From Micromonospora sp. C28SCA-DRY-2 (lineage in GTDB: Bacteria > Actinomycetota > Actinomycetes > Mycobacteriales > Micromonosporaceae), in assembly GCF_030519475.1 (NCBI RefSeq), contig NZ_JAUMKD010000002.1:62001-126000 (forward strand): a stretch of 64,000 nt of DNA, written 5' to 3'. The position numbers and the translations under genes are program-made. Numbering within the stretch: the first letter of the stretch is position 1; each line of letters opens with the position of its first letter. Below the pieces are notes generated by a model, which was not told the DNA's origin, did no database searches, and was given only the letters and a program-made list of their open reading frames with translations. Below are positions 16,834 through 25,818 of the stretch, piece by piece.

Positions 16834-19800
16834 TCACTCCACCACCGCCCCGGCCTCCAGGCTGAACAGCTCGCGCAGCTGCGCGGTGGACAGTTCGGTG
16901 ACCCACTGCTCGCCGGTGCCGACCACCCGCTCGGCCAGGCCGCGCTTGTCGGCGATCAGCGCGGCCACCTTCTCCTCCACCGTCCCGGCGCAGACGAACT
17001 TGCGTACCTGCACCCGGCGGCGCTGGCCGATCCGGAACGCCCGGTCGGTGGCCTGGTCCTCCACCGCCGGGTTCCACCACCGGTCGACGTGCACCACGTG
17101 GTTGGCGGCGGTCAGGGTGAGCCCGGTGCCGCCGGCCTTGAGCGAGAGCACGAACAGGGCGGGCCCGTCCGGCGACTGGAAGCGGGTGACCATCGCGTCC
17201 CGCTCGGCCTTGCCCACCCCGCCGTGCAGGAACAGCACCTCCCGGCCGAACCGGGCGGCGAGGTGCCCGCGCAGCATGCCGCCGAACTCGGCGTACTGGG
17301 TGAACAGCAGGGCCTTCTCCCCCGCCGCGAGCACCTCGTCGAGGATCTCCTCCAGCCGGGCCAGCTTGCCGGAGCGCCCGGCCAGCGGCGAGCCGTCGCG
17401 CAGCAGCTGGGCGGGGTGGTTGCAGACCTGCTTGAGCCGGGTCATGGTGGCCAGCACCAGCCCGCGCCGTTCGATGCCGTCGCTGGACTCGATCCGGGCC
17501 ATCATGTCGTCGACCACCGCCTGGTAGAGCGAGGCCTGCTCGGCGGTCAGGTTGCAGACCACCTCCATCTCCAGCTTCTCCGGCAGGTCGGAGATGATCG
17601 ACGAGTCGGTCTTGAGCCGGCGCAGCACGAACGGGCCGGTGATCCGGCGCAGCCGCTCGGCGGCCTCGGCGTCGCCGTGCCGCTCGATGGGTTCGGCGAA
17701 CCGCTTCTTGAAGGTGGCCGCCGGGCCGAGCAGCCCGGGGTTGACGAACTGCATGATCGACCAGAGGTCGGCGAGCCGGTTCTCCACCGGGGTGCCGGTG
17801 ACCGCGATCCGGTGCCGGGCCGGCAGCGCGCGTACTGCCTCGGCCTGGCGGGTGGCGGCGTTCTTGATCGCCTGGGCCTCGTCCAGCACCACCCGGTGCC
17901 AGTCGATGCCGGCCAGTTCCACGGCGTCGCGGGCGGCCACCGAGTAGGTGGTGAGCACCAGGTCCGCGTCGTGCACGGCCGTGCCGAACCGCGCCCCCCG
18001 GGCCCGCTCGGCGCCGTGGTGCACGTGTACGCGCAGCCCGGGCGCGAACCGGGCGGCCTCCCGCTGCCAGTTGCCGACCAGCGACATCGGGCAGACCAGC
18101 AGGGTCGGACCGGCCTGCGGCGGGTCCCCGGCGAGCAGCGCGAGCAGTTGCACGGTCTTGCCCAGCCCCATGTCGTCGGCGAGCACCCCGCCCAACCCGA
18201 TGGACTGGAGGAAGGCCAGCCAGGCCAACCCTCGCCGCTGGTACGGCCGCAGCGTGCCGTGGAAGGTCGGCGGCGGGTCGAGCGGGGTGAGCCGCCGCTC
18301 CACCGCGCCGGCGAGCAGGTCGCCCAGCGCGCCGTCGGCGGTCACCTCCAGCACCGGCAGCGCGTCGGGCTGCTCGGCGTCGGAGAGGCCGAGCCGGAGC
18401 AGGTCGGCCACGGTCAGCTCGCCGGCCGAGCGGAGCAGCCGCAGCCCGGCGGCGAGCCGCTTCGGGTCCAGCTCCACCCAGCGGCCGCGCAGCCGGACCA
18501 GCGGGGTCTTCAACGCGGCCAGCGACGCCAACTCGTCAGCGGTCAGCGGCTGGTCGCCGAGGGCCACCTCCCAGCGGTAGTCGACCAGGGCGTCCAGCCC
18601 GACCCCGCCGGCGGCGGTGGCCACCGTGCCGGGCGCGGTCCGGCTGCGCGCCTGCAACCGGGCGCCCAGCCGCGACGAGGGGCGCTGCCACCAGGAGGGC
18701 AGCAGCACGGCGAAGCCGGCGGCGTGCAGCACCGGGGCGCCCTCGCGGAGGAACCGGTGCGCCCCCTCCACGTCCAGCTCCAGCGCCTCCGGTGTGGCGG
18801 TGCGCAACGCGACGTCCAGCTCCGGCCAGAGCCGGCTGGCCCGGCCCAGCTCGGCCAGCAGGGTCTCCTGCGGGCTGTCCAGCCGGCCGGCCAGCCCGCC
18901 CACCGCCTGCTCGGCGCGCCAGACCTGCCCGGCCGCGACGTGCAGGCTCGGCTCGTCGGCCGCCTGGAGGCCGAACTCGACGCGCCAGTGGCCCTGCTGC
19001 GCCACGGTCGCCGCCGGGTCGGCGGGCACCACGACGACCGGCTCGGTGATCTCGTCGGCGGGCGGCTCGACCAGCCGGAAGCTGGCCCGCACCGAGCCAC
19101 CGGCGGCGTCGCGCTGCCAGCTCTCCAGCTCGGTGCGGAGGGTGTCCAGGGCGGCCGGGTCGGCGGTGAAGTCCCGGCGCGGGCCGGTGAGCGCGGCCAG
19201 CCAGGCCGGCACCGCGCCGTTGCGGCGCACCCCCCGGGCCAGCGAGATCTCCCCGAGCGCCGCCCGGGCGGCCGCGTCGGTGAGCGCGTCGAGGGCCCGC
19301 GCGACCAGCTCGCCGGCCGGCAGCTCCGCCGTCTGGGGGCTCACCGGCCGGCGATCGGTGGCTCGCGGACCGTCCGGGGCGCGCGGGCCGGCGGGCGGGC
19401 GTACGGCCGGGTCGAGCCGGTCCACCCGGAGCACCGCGCGGGCGGCCGGGGGCAGGGCCAGCGCGAGCGCCCGGGCCCAGGCCGCGTCGGTGCCGGTGAG
19501 CAGCGGCCGCCACACCGCCCGGGCCCCGCTGCCGTCGCCGCCGGCGCGGTCGGGGTCGCCGGCCGGATCCGCCGCCCGGGCGGGCGGGTCGGCGAGGCCG
19601 GGCAGGACCCGGCCCCGGGTGACCAGGTCGGCGGCGAACTCGGCCAGCTCGGCGAGGTGCCGCAGGGTGGCGCCGGGCGCCGCGGCGGCCAGGTCGAGGC
19701 GGCGCAGCAGCGCCCAGGCGGCGTCCGGGGCGTACACCAGGACGGGGACCCGCCAGCCGGCGAGGGTGACCGCCCCGCGGGCCGGCGCCACGGCGGCGGT

Positions 19801-20064
19801 GCGGACCAGCTCCGGTGAGTCCAGCGGCGACCCGGCCCGGGTGGGCAGGGTGAGCAGTGCGGTGCCGAGGTCGGCGGGGTCGGCGCCCTCGGCCAGCGCG
19901 GCGGCCAGCGTGGCGTGGTCGGCGGCGAACGGGTGCGGGCGCTCCCGGGGGGCGCGGCCGGGCCGACGGGGCGCGTCGCCCGGCCGGGTGCTGTCCTCGG
20001 CCCAGACGGCGAGGCCGCCGTCCGGACCGTCGCCGGGCAGCCACGACCCGTGGATGACCAGCAC
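16834..20064 (-). CDS. SNF2-family DEAD/DEAH helicase
   Basis: A 1076-residue Swi2/Snf2 ATPase. The first half is variable and Ala-rich; the motor starts near residue 610. Motif I is DDMGLGKTVQ, motif II is LDEAQAIKN, motif III follows in VTGTPVENRLADLWSIMQFV, and the helicase C-terminal domain shows LFTQYAEFG, GGTGLTLTAANHVVHVDRWW and DRAFRIGQRR. Such proteins translocate on dsDNA; the chromosomal role of this clade is not established. The GTG at 20064 has GAGGGGGAG with 5-nt spacing. The SWIM gene follows, so the pair probably works together. Confidence 0.93.
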   Translation of the reverse strand: MLVIHGSWLPGDGPDGGLAVWAEDSTRPGDAPRRPGRAPRERPHPFAADHATLAAALAEGADPADLGTALLTLPTRAGSPLDSPELVRTAAVAPARGAVTLAGWRVPVLVYAPDAAWALLRRLDLAAAAPGATLRHLAELAEFAADLVTRGRVLPGLADPPARAADPAGDPDRAGGDGSGARAVWRPLLTGTDAAWARALALALPPAARAVLRVDRLDPAVRPPAGPRAPDGPRATDRRPVSPQTAELPAGELVARALDALTDAAARAALGEISLARGVRRNGAVPAWLAALTGPRRDFTADPAALDTLRTELESWQRDAAGGSVRASFRLVEPPADEITEPVVVVPADPAATVAQQGHWRVEFGLQAADEPSLHVAAGQVWRAEQAVGGLAGRLDSPQETLLAELGRASRLWPELDVALRTATPEALELDVEGAHRFLREGAPVLHAAGFAVLLPSWWQRPSSRLGARLQARSRTAPGTVATAAGGVGLDALVDYRWEVALGDQPLTADELASLAALKTPLVRLRGRWVELDPKRLAAGLRLLRSAGELTVADLLRLGLSDAEQPDALPVLEVTADGALGDLLAGAVERRLTPLDPPPTFHGTLRPYQRRGLAWLAFLQSIGLGGVLADDMGLGKTVQLLALLAGDPPQAGPTLLVCPMSLVGNWQREAARFAPGLRVHVHHGAERARGARFGTAVHDADLVLTTYSVAARDAVELAGIDWHRVVLDEAQAIKNAATRQAEAVRALPARHRIAVTGTPVENRLADLWSIMQFVNPGLLGPAATFKKRFAEPIERHGDAEAAERLRRITGPFVLRRLKTDSSIISDLPEKLEMEVVCNLTAEQASLYQAVVDDMMARIESSDGIERRGLVLATMTRLKQVCNHPAQLLRDGSPLAGRSGKLARLEEILDEVLAAGEKALLFTQYAEFGGMLRGHLAARFGREVLFLHGGVGKAERDAMVTRFQSPDGPALFVLSLKAGGTGLTLTAANHVVHVDRWWNPAVEDQATDRAFRIGQRRRVQVRKFVCAGTVEEKVAALIADKRGLAERVVGTGEQWVTELSTAQLRELFSLEAGAVVE

Positions 20065-20128
20065 TCGCTCCCCCTCGTCGACGCCCGGGCCCAGGATAGG
20101 CGACCGGGGCAGGCTACCGTCGAACGCC

Positions 20129-20991
20129 ATGTACGACCTGTTGGTGATCGGCGGCCTCGGGGTGGACGTGCGGGTGCGGGTGCCCGGGCTGCCGCTGCCG
20201 GCCGCCGACTCGGTGACCGTCGACCCGATCGACCTGCGGATCGGCAACACCGGCGCCGGGGTGGCCCTGGCCGCGCACGCGCTCGGCCTGCGGGTGGCGG
20301 TACTGGACGTGCTGGGCGCCGACCCGGCCGGGGACGTGGTCCGGGCCGCGCTGGCCCGCACCGGGGTGCACGCGGTGCTGGCCGACGCCCCGGCGGGCAC
20401 CCGACGGTCGGTGAACCTGGTCGACCCGGCCGGCCGGCGGATGTCGCTCTACGACCCGCGGCCGTGGCGCGGGCCGGCCCCGTTCACCCCGGCCGAGCTG
20501 GCCGCGCTGGTGCGGGACGCCGCGCACGTCCACCTGTCGATCATGGATTGGACGCTCGACCTGCTGCCCGCGCTGCGCACCCGGCTCGCGCCGGGCGCCG
20601 CGGTCTCCACCGACCTGCACGACTGGGACGGCACCAACCCCTACCACCGCCCCTTCGCCGAGGCCGCCGACCTGGTCTTCGTCAGCGGCGTACGGCTGGA
20701 CGGGACCGCCGGTCCGGTCGCCGCCGCGCTGGCGCCGCGCACGGTGGTGGTGACCCGGGGCGCGGCCGGCGCCGAGCTGCACCCGGGGCCCGGCCGGTGC
20801 CCCCCGCCGCGCCGCCGGCGCCGGTGCGGGACACCAACGGCGCGGGGGACGCCTTCGCGGCCGGCCTGATCGCCGCTCGGCTGCGCGGCGCGGCGCTGCC
20901 CGACGCGGCGGCGTACGCGGCCCGGGTGGCCGCCGCGGCCTGCACCCACGACGGCATGGAGTACCCGCCCGGCCTGCTGCCGCGCCCCTGA
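20129..20991 (+). pseudogene. PfkB-family carbohydrate kinase, frameshifted
   Basis: The 5' part (from ATG 20129) reads as a PfkB/ribokinase: MYDLLVIGGLGVDVRVRVPG, the Gly-rich RIGNTGAGVALAAHALGL and VVVTRGAAGAELH. Near 20796-20805 the frame is lost; the catalytic signature DTNGAGDAFAAGL continues one frame back and runs to a stop at 20989-20991. Restoring one base (a G in CCGGTG or a C in the adjacent C6 run) joins both halves into about 287 residues. Either a genuine single-base deletion that inactivates the kinase, or a sequence error in a G/C run. It would phosphorylate a sugar or nucleoside. Confidence 0.85.
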
Positions 20992-21006
20992 CGGCCCGGC
21001 CCCGCT

Positions 21007-21048
21007 GCTCCGGCCACGCGGCTCCGGCCACGCTGCTCCGGCCACGTG
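21007..21048. repeat. 14-bp tandem repeat, three units
   Basis: Three adjacent 14-bp units of the form GCTCCGGCCACGNN lie 15 bp after the PfkB stop codon and before the convergent DUF664 gene. No function is evident. Confidence 0.75.
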
Positions 21049-21089
21049 GGCCGGGTCGCGGCCCGGGTCGCCGTCGACGGCGGCCCGGC

Positions 21090-21611
21090 TCAGAGCGCGC
21101 CGGTGCTGCCGTCGGTCAGCTCACGCAGGACGTCGGCGTGCCCGGCGTGCCGGGCGGTCTCCTCGACCATGTGCACCAGGATCCAGCGCAGCGAGACCTC
21201 GCCCAGCTGCGGGTGCGGCACCACGTGGTCGAGCGGGAACCGGGCGGCCACCTCCCGGGAGCGGGCGCAGGCCCGCTCGTAGTCGGCGGCGAGCCGCTCG
21301 ACGGTGTCCTCCCCGGTCAGCGTGAAGCTGGCCAGCGCCTCCTCCTCGGTGGTCAGGTAGACGTCCCCCGGGCCCGGCGCTAGCAGGCACGGGAACCAGT
21401 TCCGCTCCACCAGGGCGAGGTGTTTGAGCAGGCCGGCGAGGGTGGTCGCGGAGGGCACCAGCCGACGCGTGGCGTCGGCGTCGGAGAGGCCGCGCACCTT
21501 GCGCAGCAGCACGGCCCGGTGGAAGTCGAGGAAGGATTCCAGCACCGCCCGCTCGTCGCCCGTCCGGGCCAGCACCGGGCCGAGCGTGGGGTCGATCGAG
21601 ATCTCCGCCAT
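21090..21611 (-). CDS. DinB-superfamily DUF664 protein
   Basis: A 173-residue DinB/DUF664 four-helix protein. The segment LLKHLALVERNWFP and the later LRWILVHMVEETARHAGHAD carry the His residues that normally bind a divalent metal in DinB folds. In actinobacteria this superfamily includes mycothiol-dependent transferases and hydrolases, so a thiol-dependent detoxification role is plausible but unproven. ATG at 21611 was chosen because homology begins shortly after it. It diverges from the small gene at 21696. Confidence 0.87.
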   Translation of the reverse strand: MAEISIDPTLGPVLARTGDERAVLESFLDFHRAVLLRKVRGLSDADATRRLVPSATTLAGLLKHLALVERNWFPCLLAPGPGDVYLTTEEEALASFTLTGEDTVERLAADYERACARSREVAARFPLDHVVPHPQLGEVSLRWILVHMVEETARHAGHADVLRELTDGSTGAL

Positions 21612-21695
21612 CGGCTGACGGTAGCCCCGCGACCGGCCGGTCCGCTGCCCCGCTATTCGCTGCGGGGGCGCGGTCGCCGGGGGCAGGATGGGCCC

Positions 21696-21902
21696 ATGGC
21701 GACAACGGTAGAGATCCCCCTGGCGGGCGGGCCGGCCGACGGCGAGACGGTCACCGTCGAGCTGGACCCGAACGGCCGTCCCCCGCTGACCCACCACCAC
21801 CTGGGTCCCGAGGGGTTGGCCCAGGCGGAGATCTACGAGTTGGAGACGGTCGGCGGCCGGGCCCGGGACTGGCGCTACTGCTGGCGCGGCCCGGCGGTGT
21901 GA
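21696..21902 (+). CDS. small hypothetical protein (GGPADG type, 68 aa)
   Basis: A 68-residue protein with a beta-rich look: IPLAGGPADGETVTVELDPN, then a His/Pro segment and a C-terminal YELETVGGRARDWRYCWRG. It resembles small actinobacterial and phage proteins having an early GGPxDG motif and an aromatic C-terminus; this similarity is from memory. No domain function known. The ATG at 21696 has only a modest G-rich ribosome site. It converges with the pyruvyl transferase gene. Confidence 0.55.
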   Translation: MATTVEIPLAGGPADGETVTVELDPNGRPPLTHHHLGPEGLAQAEIYELETVGGRARDWRYCWRGPAV

Positions 21903-21935
21903 CGGCCGCGACGCGCGGCCGGCGGCCGGCGGCGC

Positions 21936-23084
21936 TCAGGCGCCGACCCGGGCCAGGTTCCGGGCGCGCAGGCTCTCCAGCACCGCGCGGGTGACCTGCG
22001 AGGTGCCCCGGGCCTGGTCGCACACCTCGGCCACCCGCCGGGCGGTGGCCTCGGACCGGTGTTCCCGCTCGTCCCAGAGCCGGTCCACCTCGGCCAGCAG
22101 CGGCCCCTCCACCTCCCGCTCCACACCGCGCAGCGCCGGCACGCCGAGCCGCTGGGCCAGGTCGAAGACCTTGCCGGCGTACGGCAGGGGCAGGAACGGC
22201 GTGCCCACCATGGCCGCGAAGATCAGGAAGTGCAGCCGCATGCCGACGGCCAGGTCGAAGTGGCGCATCAGGCCGAGCACCTGCTGGGGCGAGTAGGTGC
22301 CGTGCAGGATCCGGCCCCGCTCGGCGGCGATCATGTGGGACAGCACGCCGTGCGAGTGCCGGATGTCGTCCCGCTCCATCGGCACGAAGAGCACGTACGC
22401 GTCGACCCGGTGCACCAGGAAGTCGCCGATCTGGGCCAGCAGCCGGTGGTAGCCGTCCACGTCGAGCCGTTCCGCGGCCCGACCGGGCTCGCGCACGCTC
22501 ATCCCGATCAGCCGCTTGCCGGCCGGCACCCCCTCCTCGCGCAGCAGGTGCGCCGGGAAGTCCTCCGGCTCCAGCAGGAACGCCGGGTCGGCGGTGACCG
22601 TGATCGGGTTGAGCAGGCCGGCCTCCTCCAGCACCATCCGGGACTCCTGGTCCCGGACGGTCACCTGGGTGGCGCTGGCCAGGGTCTCCCGCACCATCCC
22701 GGTGTCCACGCCCTCGCTGAGCGGCCCGACCCCGACCGCGTACGTCAGCAGCGGCAGGCCGCGCTCCTGGGCGACCCGGACCACCCGCAGGTAGCGGCGG
22801 GCCTCCTTGTCGTAGAGGATGCCGCCCCCGCCGAGGATCAGCAGGTCGAGCTGGGCCAGCACGAGCGCGGAGTCGGTGCGGCTGACCCCCTCCCACGGCA
22901 CCGCCTCCACGTCCGGGTGGGCCACCCGGGTGTGTGCCGGGTTGCGGGAGAAGACGATGATCCGGGCGTTCGGCTCCTGCTCGCGCAGATCGGCGAGCAG
23001 CCCGGTGAGGATCGCCTCGTCGCCGAGGTTGCGACCGCCGTACGAGCCGAGCACACCGATGGTCAGTCCGGCGCCACGCGTCAT
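21936..23084 (-). CDS. polysaccharide pyruvyl transferase family protein
   Basis: A 382-residue enzyme of the CsaB-like pyruvyl transferase family, which adds ketal-linked pyruvate to cell-wall or exopolysaccharide sugars using phosphoenolpyruvate. Visible features are GVLGSYGGRNLGDEAILTGL at the N-terminus, LLILGGGGILYDKEARRYL, TVRDQESRMVLEEAG, and GMRLHFLIFAAMVGTPFLPL near the end. ATG at 23084 has GGGGAGGAG upstream. It is monocistronic here, with no glycan cluster next to it, so the polymer it modifies is unknown. Confidence 0.9.
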   Translation of the reverse strand: MTRGAGLTIGVLGSYGGRNLGDEAILTGLLADLREQEPNARIIVFSRNPAHTRVAHPDVEAVPWEGVSRTDSALVLAQLDLLILGGGGILYDKEARRYLRVVRVAQERGLPLLTYAVGVGPLSEGVDTGMVRETLASATQVTVRDQESRMVLEEAGLLNPITVTADPAFLLEPEDFPAHLLREEGVPAGKRLIGMSVREPGRAAERLDVDGYHRLLAQIGDFLVHRVDAYVLFVPMERDDIRHSHGVLSHMIAAERGRILHGTYSPQQVLGLMRHFDLAVGMRLHFLIFAAMVGTPFLPLPYAGKVFDLAQRLGVPALRGVEREVEGPLLAEVDRLWDEREHRSEATARRVAEVCDQARGTSQVTRAVLESLRARNLARVGA

Positions 23085-23504
23085 CCGTCGCTCCTCCCCA
23101 GGTGCGTCCAGGGGGGTTTCCCGTTGCGCCCGGGAACAACCCTCGCCCGGTCAGCCCGCCGGGTCGATCGGCTTGGCCATCTGCCGCGGTGACCTGGAAG
23201 CCGAGGCTCTCGTGGACGGGACACCAAGGCGGAAACCACGCCGGCCGGGCCGAACCCGGCCGGCCGGGGTGGAGACACCAGACGAACGAGGCTGATACCT
23301 CTGAGTCATCAATATGCCGTAGAGGTATCGGGCTTGCGGGACGAGGTGCCCACCCGCGACGACACGCCGACCCGGCACGGCGCGGCAGCGCGGCACGAGC
23401 GGCACCACATCGCGCGGGACCGGCACCGGGGATCGCGGAGGTGACGGTCCGCGCCGCCGATAATCGGCTTGCCCGCCGGTCCCGATGTCGACCACGGTGG
23501 ACCG
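23085..23504. other. 420-bp divergent intergenic region
   Basis: No supported gene between the pyruvyl transferase and phosphotransferase genes. It holds a 10-bp G/C hairpin (23240-23249 with 23255-23264, loop of 5) and, to its right, an AT-richer inverted repeat described separately. The local AT content around 23290-23340 stands out against the flanks and suggests promoter or operator function. Confidence 0.5.
23294..23339. promoter_or_regulatory. 9-bp inverted repeat GATACCTCT / AGAGGTATC
   Basis: Perfect 9-bp arms at 23294-23302 and 23331-23339 are separated by 28 bp that is unusually AT-rich for this genome. Symmetric arms around an AT-rich core, in a divergent intergenic region, suggest a two-site operator or a promoter flanked by repressor half-sites. 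No regulator is encoded beside it. Confidence 0.4.
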
Positions 23505-24440
23505 GTGGAGAGCCTGACGAAGGGCCGGATCGGCTGGGCCGACCTGCCCGACCACGTGCGCGCGGAGGTCGAGCGGATCCTCGGCGACCGGGTGGTCGAG
23601 GCGGTGTCGCAACCGGGCGGCTTCTCCCCCGGCACCGCCGACCGGGTGCGCACCGCCGGCGGCCGGCGCGCGTTCGTCAAGGCGGTGAGCCCGGCGCAGA
23701 ACGACGTCAGCCCGCGGCTGCACCGCACCGAGGCCCGCAACACGGCGGCCCTGCCCGGACACGCCCCGACGCCACGGCTGCTCGGCCACTACGACGACGG
23801 CCACTGGGTCGCGCTGGTGCTCACCGACGTGGACGGCCGGCATCCGGTCACGCCGTGGCGGGCCGACGAGCTGGCCGTCGTGCTGGCCGCCGTGGAGACG
23901 CTGGCCGCCGCGCTCACCCCGAACCCGGTGCCACACGCGCCGACCGCCGCCGAGCACCTGGCGTACGACTTCACCGGCTGGCACCGGATCGCCGCCGACC
24001 CACCGCCGGGCCTGGACCCGTGGGCGGCGCAACGCCTGCCCGAGCTCTGCGCCGCAGCCGAGCAGGGCCTGGCCGCGCTGGACGGCGACACGCTCTGCCA
24101 CGCCGACCTGCGCGCCGACAACCTGCTGCTCGACGCGGCCGGCCGGGTGACCGTGGTGGACTGGCCGTGGGCCTGCCGCGGGCCGGCCTGGCTGGACACC
24201 GCCCTGCTGCTGGTCAACGTCCGCCTGCACGGCGGGCACGACACCGAGGCGCTGCTGCGCCGGCTGCCGCTCACCGCCGACGTAGATCCGGCCGCCCTGA
24301 CCGGCGTGTACGCCGGCCTGGCCGGCTTCTTCGCCGACGCCGCCCGCCGGCCGCCGCCGCCCGGGATCCCCACCGTCCGGGCGTTCCAGCAGGCCCAGGC
24401 CGACGCCCTGCTGCCCTGGCTGGCCCAGCGGATGCGCTGA
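23505..24440 (+). CDS. phosphotransferase (APH/choline kinase-like fold)
   Basis: A 311-residue aminoglycoside-phosphotransferase-type protein. The Brenner-like catalytic loop is CHADLRADNLLLD with the metal-binding VVDWPWACRGPAWLD (usual HxDxxxxN and DWE/DWP pattern); the N-lobe has FSPGTADRVRTAGGRRAFVK with a likely ATP-binding Lys. Such genes are numerous in actinobacteria; most are not resistance enzymes, and the substrate cannot be told. The GTG at 23505 was chosen by homology start; an upstream ATG at 23469 would add 12 residues. Confidence 0.85.
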   Translation: MESLTKGRIGWADLPDHVRAEVERILGDRVVEAVSQPGGFSPGTADRVRTAGGRRAFVKAVSPAQNDVSPRLHRTEARNTAALPGHAPTPRLLGHYDDGHWVALVLTDVDGRHPVTPWRADELAVVLAAVETLAAALTPNPVPHAPTAAEHLAYDFTGWHRIAADPPPGLDPWAAQRLPELCAAAEQGLAALDGDTLCHADLRADNLLLDAAGRVTVVDWPWACRGPAWLDTALLLVNVRLHGGHDTEALLRRLPLTADVDPAALTGVYAGLAGFFADAARRPPPPGIPTVRAFQQAQADALLPWLAQRMR

Positions 24441-24535
24441 ACCTGTCGGTGGCCGGCGCTACCGTCCCCCCACGGGCCGGCCGCGCGGACACCACCGGCG
24501 GCGGGGCAGACGGCACACGGCGAGGAGCCGACACG

Positions 24536-24751
24536 ATGAGCGACGACGACATCCCGCGCGCGGCCGGCGCACCGGCCCGCGGCGCGTTGGCCGCGGCGGG
24601 CTGGACCCGCCTCTCCCAACTGACCGCGGTGACCGAGCGGGAGCTGCTGGCCCTGCACGGCGTGGGCCCCAAGGCGGTCCGGGTGCTGCGCGCGGCGCTG
24701 CGCGAGCGCGGCCTCGGCCTGGCCGGCGATCCACCCGGCACCGGTCGCTGA
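24536..24751 (+). CDS. small helix-hairpin-helix protein (71 aa)
   Basis: The ATG at 24536 follows GAGGAG. The C-terminal half, LSQLTAVTERELLALHGVGP then KAVRVLRAALRERGLG, is a helix-hairpin-helix: the hairpin HGVGPKAV is the usual GxG phosphate-contacting turn seen in DNA-binding proteins. The same fold occurs in the RNA polymerase alpha C-terminal domain. A DNA-binding or accessory role is inferred. It follows the phosphotransferase gene by 95 bp on the same strand. Confidence 0.8.
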   Translation: MSDDDIPRAAGAPARGALAAAGWTRLSQLTAVTERELLALHGVGPKAVRVLRAALRERGLGLAGDPPGTGR

Positions 24752-24752
24752 C

Positions 24753-24869
24753 CCGCCCGGCGTCGACCTCGCGGCGGACCTCCACCTGGTCAACCCCGGG
24801 CCGACCGACACCGACGCCAGCCCGGCGGACGGGCCGAACGCGGCGGCGGTCGGCGGCTTCACGGGCTGA
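24753..24869 (+). pseudogene. remnant of a short-chain dehydrogenase (SDR) gene
   Basis: A short open stretch reading VDLAADLHLVNPGPTDTDAS then PADGPNAAAVGGFTG and a stop. The core VNPGPTDTDxxPADGPNA matches the region after the catalytic Tyr-Lys of classical SDR proteins (usually NVVxPGPTDTDMNPADGP). The Rossmann domain and catalytic residues are absent and there is no start codon, so this is the debris of a deleted gene between the HhH protein and the hydrolase. Confidence 0.6.
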
Positions 24870-24969
24870 CCGGCGCGCCTGGCCCGCTGCGCCAGCCGGG
24901 CGTGGCGGTGCCGTGCCGCCGCGCCCGACTCCGCCGGCGGATGTCCTGCCCGCGCTCGGCTCGGCGCCG

Positions 24970-25767
24970 TCAGCCGGGCGCGCCGGCCGGGTGGGTGAGG
25001 AACGGCAGCACGGCGGCCGGCAGCGCCGGTGAGCGGACGATGTCGTAGTGGGTCAGCCCGGGCAGCACCGCCAGCCGGGCCGCCGGCCGGCCGGCGCCGT
25101 CCCAGCCGGCGTCCCGGTGGCCGCCGCCAAGCAGCCCGAAGAACTCCGCCATGTGGGTCACCGGGATCGAGTCGGCGTCGGCGAAGACCAGCATCGTCGG
25201 CGCGGTCAGCGCGGCCACCTGCGCCGCCCAGTCGTACTCGCGCCGCAGCAGGGCGCCGGACTTCGCCCAGAGCGCCGGCCAGTCCTGCGGCCGGGGCGCG
25301 AGCCGCGCGTAGAGCAGGTGCGGCGGGGTGCCGCGCATCCGCTCGCCGACCTGCTCGTCGTGCTCCGCCATCGCGGCCAGCACCTCGGGATACCAGCCCC
25401 GCCGGCGGCACGGCGCGGAGACCACCACCAGCCGGCGGACCAGCGCCGGATGCTGGATCGCGGTACGCAGGGCGACCCCGCCGCCGAGCGAGTAGCCCAT
25501 CAGGTCGGCCTCGGCCAGGCCGAGCCGACCGATCAGCGCGGCGACGTCGTCGGCCATCGACTCGTAGCGCAGCGGGCGGTCGATGTCGGCGGTGTGCCCG
25601 TGGCCCTGGAGGTCGACCCCGATCACCCGGCGCCGCTCGGCCAGCGCCGGCAGGATCTCGGCGAACGTCTCCACCGCGCCGTAGCTGCCGTGCAGCAGCA
25701 CCAGCGGCCGCCCGGTGCCGTGCGACTCGTACCAGAGCCGCAGCCCGTTCACCTCCGCGTAGCTCAC
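24970..25767 (-). CDS. alpha/beta hydrolase
   Basis: A 265-residue alpha/beta hydrolase of the prolyl-aminopeptidase/haloalkane-dehalogenase-like group. The oxyanion loop HGSYGAVETF follows LVLLHG, the nucleophile elbow is GYSLGGGVA (Ser), the acidic residue probably sits in LVFADADSIP and the His in PGLTHYDIVRSP. Substrate unknown. The start at 25767 gives MSYAEVNGLRLWYESHGTGR, a typical N-terminus for the family. It lies 51 bp downstream of the DapA-like gene on the same strand and may be cotranscribed with it. Confidence 0.9.
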   Translation of the reverse strand: MSYAEVNGLRLWYESHGTGRPLVLLHGSYGAVETFAEILPALAERRRVIGVDLQGHGHTADIDRPLRYESMADDVAALIGRLGLAEADLMGYSLGGGVALRTAIQHPALVRRLVVVSAPCRRRGWYPEVLAAMAEHDEQVGERMRGTPPHLLYARLAPRPQDWPALWAKSGALLRREYDWAAQVAALTAPTMLVFADADSIPVTHMAEFFGLLGGGHRDAGWDGAGRPAARLAVLPGLTHYDIVRSPALPAAVLPFLTHPAGAPG

Positions 25768-25818
25768 GCCGCCCCCGCCGTCGTCGGTCCCGATCCCACA
25801 CCAGGGAAACGACGGCGA

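Noticed and set aside
16834..20400. 1188-codon reading of the SNF2 gene
   Set aside because: The extension overlaps the divergent PfkB gene; the GTG at 20064 has the ribosome site.
23151..23312. Small minus-strand ORF starting MTQRYQPRSSG at the inverted repeat
   Set aside because: No ribosome site, low-complexity product and no family resemblance.
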